From the NCBI GenBank assembly GCA_030765045.1, contig CM060967.1, positions 26,057,784 to 26,121,783 on the forward strand: a stretch of 64,000 nucleotides of DNA. The letters are read 5' to 3'. This document shows positions 59,612 through 64,000 of this stretch, piece by piece. The notes below the pieces were generated by a model. That model was not told where the DNA came from. It worked only from the letters and a program-made list of their open reading frames with translations, and ran no database searches. The position numbers were made by a program, and so were the translations under genes. Within the stretch, counting starts at the first letter, position 1. Each line of letters opens with the position of its first letter. This stretch comes from Tenodera sinensis (taxonomy: Eukaryota > Arthropoda > Insecta > Mantodea > Mantidae).

Positions 59612-60330
59612 TGAAGGTCACATGGGATTCGTGGACTTGGAAAAGGCATTTGACCGGGTATATGAAACTCACATGGGATTCGTGGACTTGGAAAAGGCAT
59701 TTGACCGGGTATATGAAGCTCACATGGGATTCGTGGACTTGGAAAAGGCATTTGACCGGGTATATGAAGCTCAGATGGGATTCGTGGACTTGGAAAAGTC
59801 ATTTGACCGGGTATATGAAGCTCACATGGGATTCGTGAACTTGGAAAAGGCATTTGACCGGGTATATGAAGCTCGCATGGGATTCGTGGACTTGGAAAAG
59901 GCATTTGACCGGGTATATGAAGCTCACATGGGATTCGTGAACTTGGAAAAGGCATTTGACCGGGTATATGAAGCTCACATGGGATTCGTAGACTTGGAAA
60001 AGGCATTTGACCGGGTATATGAAGCTCACATGGGATTCGTGAACTTGGAAAAGGCATTTGACCGGGTATATGAAGCTCACATGGGATTCGTGGACTTGGA
60101 AAAGGCATTTGACCAGGTATATGAAGCTCACATGGGATTCGTGGACTTAGAAAAGGCATTTGACCGGGTATATGAAGCTCACATGGGATTCGTGGACTTG
60201 GAAAAGGCATTTGACCGGGTATATGAAGCTCACATGGGATTTGTGGACTTACAAAAGGCATTTGACCGGGTATATGAAGCTCACATGGGATTTGTGGACT
60301 TGGAAAAGGCATTTGACCGGGTATACAAGG
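59612..60330 (+). repeat. 51 bp minisatellite made of LINE reverse transcriptase motif A
   Basis: Fourteen head-to-tail units, each encoding MGFVDLEKAFDRVYEAH in frame. F-V-D-L-E-K-A-F-D is motif A of LINE reverse transcriptases, whose first Asp binds a catalytic metal. Unit length is exactly 51 bp (17 codons) throughout, so the frame never breaks, and the opposite strand is open as well for 270 codons. Variants include D to N at the catalytic position in units 5, 7 and 9, A to S in unit 4, R to Q in unit 10 and E to Q in unit 13. Units 5-9 alternate N and D, a trace of two-unit amplification. The last unit passes into RVYKELL and the rest of the reverse transcriptase remnant. A leading GAAGGTCAC before the first unit resembles the GAAGCTCAC unit end. 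It is a tandem expansion inside a dead LINE, not a protein gene. Confidence 0.93.
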
Positions 60331-60960
60331 AGCTTTTATAGGAAATTCTGATAAAAAATATGCTATCTTAGACATTTGATTGAGGTAATTAAGAGTCTGC
60401 ATGCAAATACAAAATGTATTGTATTATTAAAACTAATTCTGAAAATTACATAGAGTTCAGACAAATCAAGGCATCAAACAAGGTTCCGGTTTGTCTCCCA
60501 TAATGTTCAACATAGGACAAGGATTATATCTGAATATAATTTTATATGTTAATGATGTGTTAATTTCGGACGAGGAAGATAAACTGCAATATGCCTTACA
60601 TTGGCTGGATAAAATATTCAAAATTACCACTTTAATATTTTATTTAAAAACAAAGATCCAGGCCTCTAAGGGTAAACAGCCAATCAGAAGCAAAATAATA
60701 ATACAACATAACAGAATAGAACAGATTTCGATGTTTAGTTATTTAGGTGCGAGGTTTCATATGATGCAGGAAAAGAGTTTGACTTTAAAGTAAGTAAATT
60801 TTTAAATATTTTTGGAGTGTTGAAGAAAACCCTAAATAAATACAAATTAAGTTTTATAATGTGATGGCGTTGTACACTATATGGTAGTGAAGCATGGACT
60901 GTGGACATTTTCCTGTAATTATACAATGAGCATAGAATTTTAAAGTAATCATATAGGAAA
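60310..60960 (+). mobile_element. LINE reverse transcriptase remnant downstream of the minisatellite
   Basis: After motif A the translation, with frame changes, shows ILIKN, the CIIKTNSEN and IEFRQ block (for C.VKTN.GN.. .F), a degraded QG..LSP..FN step (LSP lost, IMFNI kept), then ILYVNDVLISDEEDKLQYAL, the LYADDVLI.. .E.ELQ.AL block. There YADD has become YVND, losing one catalytic Asp. KTKIQASKGKQPIRSKIIIQ and EQISMFSYLGARF follow, and after another shift ISYDAGKEFDFKV, LKKTLNKYK and LYGSEAWTV. About 30-60 residues between FNI and LYVND are deleted. It is non-functional. The general type is an RTE/jockey-like insect LINE. Confidence 0.85.
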
Positions 60961-61660
60961 CCCCTTTTTAAAACTATCGTTTTAGCTTTATGTATTCCTC
61001 TTATGCTTGAAGGGAAAGTAATTCTAAATATGTGATGACGGTACCTATGTATTTATGAACAACTTGTAAAAGAGTGAGAAGAGAAAGCCCTGTGAATTAT
61101 TTTCCAATAGCTACACATTAAGAAAATGTACGAATATATTGTAAATGTCTGAAATGGTGAATCTCTGAACGATGCCTAAATGTTAACTCGTAACGCTGGG
61201 TTTAAAATAATGTATTGAGTTTTAGAAGGCATTTGTTAACTAGTTATGTTATGTAAAAAACAAGCAGATGACGCATTAACCAAAGTGCATTTTCCTCTCA
61301 ATAAAGGGACATGTGCCCTTTCGCTACGAAGGCAGTTAGTTCCACAGCGGTGTTTAGATACGATAATTTATGAAATTAGTCGGATGTTTTAATCGCGGTG
61401 AATGCAATTAAATGTGTACACCACCCTTGCAATATCGATAACTGATGTCGCTCCATTGCCGGCTGTGCACATACACGTTCAGAAAACGATACGCTGAATA
61501 AAGATTCGCAAAGCTATTAAAGCAGTAGCTACTGTTTACTGAATCAGGTTGCTACCTCTTTAATATTCAAAACTCTAGGCTTTTTGTGTGACAGTTTATT
61601 GAAGCGCCATTGGTTCCGTTCTACCTATTTAAAACTAGGCGGCTTACTGTTCCCATTTCC
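60961..61660. other. Unassigned sequence
   Basis: Nothing recognised; the LINE cannot be followed past about 60960. Confidence 0.45.
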
Positions 61661-62480
61661 AAAAACAAATCCAATGTGTTGCAATCACGTGACTTCCCTA
61701 CTGACACTTGCACAACTATTTTTTCTTACAAACGCTTATTTATTTACCTACTTCATTTTAATCGACATAAACTTTTACAGAAATTACCTTATTGCATTTT
61801 CCTTGTGATTGCAACAGGATTAGGGGAACACAATAGCGATTTTAAGAGCGGATCGCTATGTAACCGCTTTAAAACTCCTTTCCCTTTGCATGGACAAGAG
61901 GAAGAGGATAAAAGAGAAAGAGAGAGAACAAATAATGACTAGCATTTGAGTATATAAATACTTTAAAATGCAAACCAATAAAAAAATCGTTAACTCCACA
62001 AAAAAGCAAGCAAACAAGCAAACAAACTCATGTAACATTTTTAACGAGATCAACTCACATTTTTGTGTAGTAAGATTTTGTCTATCTATTCCCAGAAGAG
62101 TCAAGATACCCATTTTATTTTCTATAAAAGTTTCTTCAACTTAAAATATTTTAATCACGTCACTTTTTAGAAAATCAAAATTTTCCAAAATCTTCTATGT
62201 AAAGGATAGTTTGAAAATTTTCGTCTCGTATCCTTGGAAGACGCTGAACTTAAAGGCAGATTATTTGTTTTTGAGCTATTCTGTTCACAGTCTCTCTTAC
62301 ATACAAAAACACACACGCACGTGCACTAAAATTGATTTTTCTTTTCTTTTTTTTTTTTTTTTTTTTCTTTTTCTAAGATTCAAGAGGGCTCCAAATATAT
62401 ATTTGCGATGAAATCTTGACAATTTTTGGGTGGAATGCAATATTGTCTCTGATTACTCTACATAGCAGAGAAGGTAAAAC
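61661..62480 (+). mobile_element. Family X copy, old subfamily, near full length
   Basis: It runs from AAATCCAATGTGTTGCAATC and ACGTGACTTCCCTACTGACA, through GAGCGGATCGCTATGTAACC (the long subfamily block), TTCTATGTAAAGGATAGTTT and CCTTGGAAGACGCTGAACTT, to CTCTACATAGCAGAGAAGGT. A poly-T run (62347-62366) and a short CACACACACGCACG tract mark the usual sites. No open frame remains. Confidence 0.7.
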
Positions 62481-62570
62481 TGAACCGGAAACTTCATTAC
62501 TTATATCAAAATTCAGTATAAGTGCTTAACTGCTATAAAAAATAAATTAATTTAAAAAATTATATAAAAA
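62481..62570. other. Unassigned AT-rich gap
   Basis: Nothing recognised. Confidence 0.4.
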
Positions 62571-62700
62571 ATAAAAAAGGCATCCGGCGGTGGCCGGAGT
62601 TTTTCAGTCTTAAAACGTGAAGGGCCCCGCTGCTCTACGCCTGCCGCCATCGGATCTCTCGCCTCTCATTTTTTATTACCACGGCCAAGATCTAGCCGTA
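62571..62700. repeat. GC-rich repeat scrap
   Basis: CATCCGGCGGTGGCCGGAGT and GAAGGGCCCCGCTGCTCTAC stand out in AT-rich flanks and resemble SINE body words. No tRNA-like head was seen. Confidence 0.3.
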
Positions 62701-63270
62701 TGAAATGCTTCTCCGTTTCTAATTCCTATTTCTAAACAAAATTCACGAAATAAGTGAATTCTCTTATAGTATTCATCCTCTATGGTAATGCATTTTATTT
62801 AATTGCCCTTTTATGGTATTGCCATTTACGTAAAAGGAGGAAACAGTTGTGGAAACCTCTAAGTGAAGCAATTTTGTTTTTGCATGCATTGTTTGAAGTA
62901 GTTGATCACAACAAAAATATGGCATACATCACTTGTGCAAGATAGCTTCATAAAAATTAATGGTGACGGAGTTCTTACATTTTTTGGAAGTTTTCCACCC
63001 GAAGATTGAGACATTGAACGTGAATCTGACTGAATATTCCAAATATGGTTTTGATGTACGGAAGTCTAACAGTTCTAGGCTCTAAAATTCGTTCCATGCT
63101 AGAAACGCTTAGAGAGGGCGATGAAGGAACTGTGGAGTAAGCAGTGCTCTAGTGTCCACCGGAGTACTCTTTCCTTTGGGAAATCATCCGCGCCATCTAA
63201 TCGGCACCGTTTTACACCATGAAACCTAGTACCGCACCTGCAGAATGTGAAGCAAGCGGAATGAAAGGGG
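62701..63270. other. Unassigned sequence
   Basis: The 63-codon frame at 62754-62945 (+) lacks motifs. 63110-63260 is GC-richer, with CAGTGCTCTAGTGTCCACCG. Confidence 0.4.
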
Positions 63271-63430
63271 AACGAAAGAAAAAAACCGTGGTGGAGGAGA
63301 AACCACCCCAGAATTCACCTTTCGACCAAGGAAAACCACGAAAAATCCACGGTTAGAATAGGCGATTAGTGGGAATCAAACCAGCACCTTTTGGAGTCGA
63401 ACCTCGCGTTACCTCGGAGAAGTCTCACAT
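63271..63430 (-). repeat. tRNA-like SINE, antisense
   Basis: CGTGGTGGAGGAGAAACCAC, GAATTCACCTTTCGACCAAG, GAAAACCACGAAAAATCCAC and GGGAATCAAACCAGCACCTT with GAGTCGAACCTCGCGTTACC match the antisense layout seen at 54400-54535 and 30785-30940. Confidence 0.5.
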
Positions 63431-64000
63431 GGTATAATTGCGGTTAGTCATTCAACTTTATTTTCTTCCTTTTTATATTAGTTTTACAATGATATTCTTG
63501 TATTCTGGAACTAATAACCAATACAAAATATGTAAATGCATTTTATTACAGAGAGCGGTCGTTTTATTGCCCGGCCGTGGATCGCGTGTATGCGTGCGAG
63601 TGCACAAGAAGACACACACAAACACGCACGCTCTATATAACTAGTAAACAGAGCCAGACAAACATATGCATAGCAACTATGTATGTCGCTAAAACACACT
63701 ACGTAAAGCAAACCTTTATATAACATTATAATTTCCAATACATTACTTGTTATAGATTTAATTCTTATATTCTTTCTCAAGCGATAAGCGGCTAATCGTT
63801 ATTTTTCCCTGTGGTCATTCAAATCACATAACGACTCGCATTTTAAAATTTGACTGTCTCTTAAAGCAAGATTCCTGCATCTACAACGATACACTGCACG
63901 CCTTGGAACTTACCTTGTTTGTAAAGACGTATGTATCCGTAAACAAACAGAACCGAAAACGACAGGTGGCCTGCATTTGGTGATAGAGTAAGTGGAGAGG
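63431..64000. other. Unassigned sequence, possible old X remnant
   Basis: GTGGTCATTCAAATCACATA with ACGACTCGCATTTTAAAATT (63813-63850) faintly follows the minus-oriented X long-subfamily block. 63600-63630 has a CA-rich tract. The rest is unassigned. Confidence 0.3.

Noticed and set aside
59612..60330. CRISPR array
   Set aside because: Units are contiguous 51 bp repeats without unique spacers, in a eukaryotic setting, and encode RT motif A.
59590..60402. 270-codon minus-strand frame with HIPGQMPFPSP-type repeats as a structural repeat protein
   Set aside because: It is the antisense of an RT-derived minisatellite whose unit is a multiple of three, so openness is forced. No promoter, signal peptide or flanking exon supports it.
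60491..60793. 100-codon frame as an independent gene
   Set aside because: It is the continuation of the dead LINE reverse transcriptase after a deletion, with YVND instead of YADD.

Overview
The window looks like intergenic or intronic DNA of an insect or other arthropod nuclear genome. It is AT-rich, shows no operons, and holds no host gene that I can name. Dispersed repeats fill much of it: tRNA-derived SINEs, truncated LINEs with (AAT)n tails, a Penelope-like element, a mariner corpse and hAT-like remnants. A cockroach or termite relative is my guess from the overall style, held weakly; only a search could settle it.

The dominant component is an 840-890 bp family that I call family X because I do not recognise it. 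I define its + orientation as starting near TCTGATGTGTTGCACTCAC and ending near ACCAGTAGAGAAAGT. About 25 full or partial copies lie on both strands. Both ends carry ACTTTCTCTACT in inverted orientation. Four good copies keep the same 68-codon open frame. A CA/TG or CG microsatellite has grown at one internal site in many copies.

Layout. 1-5.8 kb: mostly unassigned, with one copy of a 400 bp repeat carrying heat-shock-element-like motifs (the second copy is near 56 kb). 5.85-10.35 kb: a large inverted repeat with arms of about 1.65 kb around a spacer holding an antisense LINE fragment. 10-16.8 kb: a run of X copies, one split by a hAT-like transposon with an 8 bp target duplication that itself contains a LINE 3' end. 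17-33 kb: sparse repeats, SINE fragments, a polypurine tract and one candidate coding exon near 19.0 kb on the minus strand. 33-45 kb: dense nesting, with X copies, a hAT remnant, a SINE with a 14 bp target duplication, LINE 3' pieces with (AAT)n tails, a Penelope-like GIY-YIG fragment, and a SINE inserted in an X copy. 45-58.5 kb: diverged X pieces, a mariner pseudogene and a further full-length X copy. 59.6-61 kb: a LINE reverse transcriptase remnant whose motif A (FVDLEKAFDRV) has become a 14-unit, 51 bp, in-frame minisatellite; this is the most unusual object here.

The elements do not form a pathway. What they record is an order of insertion: X copies are old enough to have been hit by SINE, hAT-like and other retroposon insertions whose target duplications are still readable.
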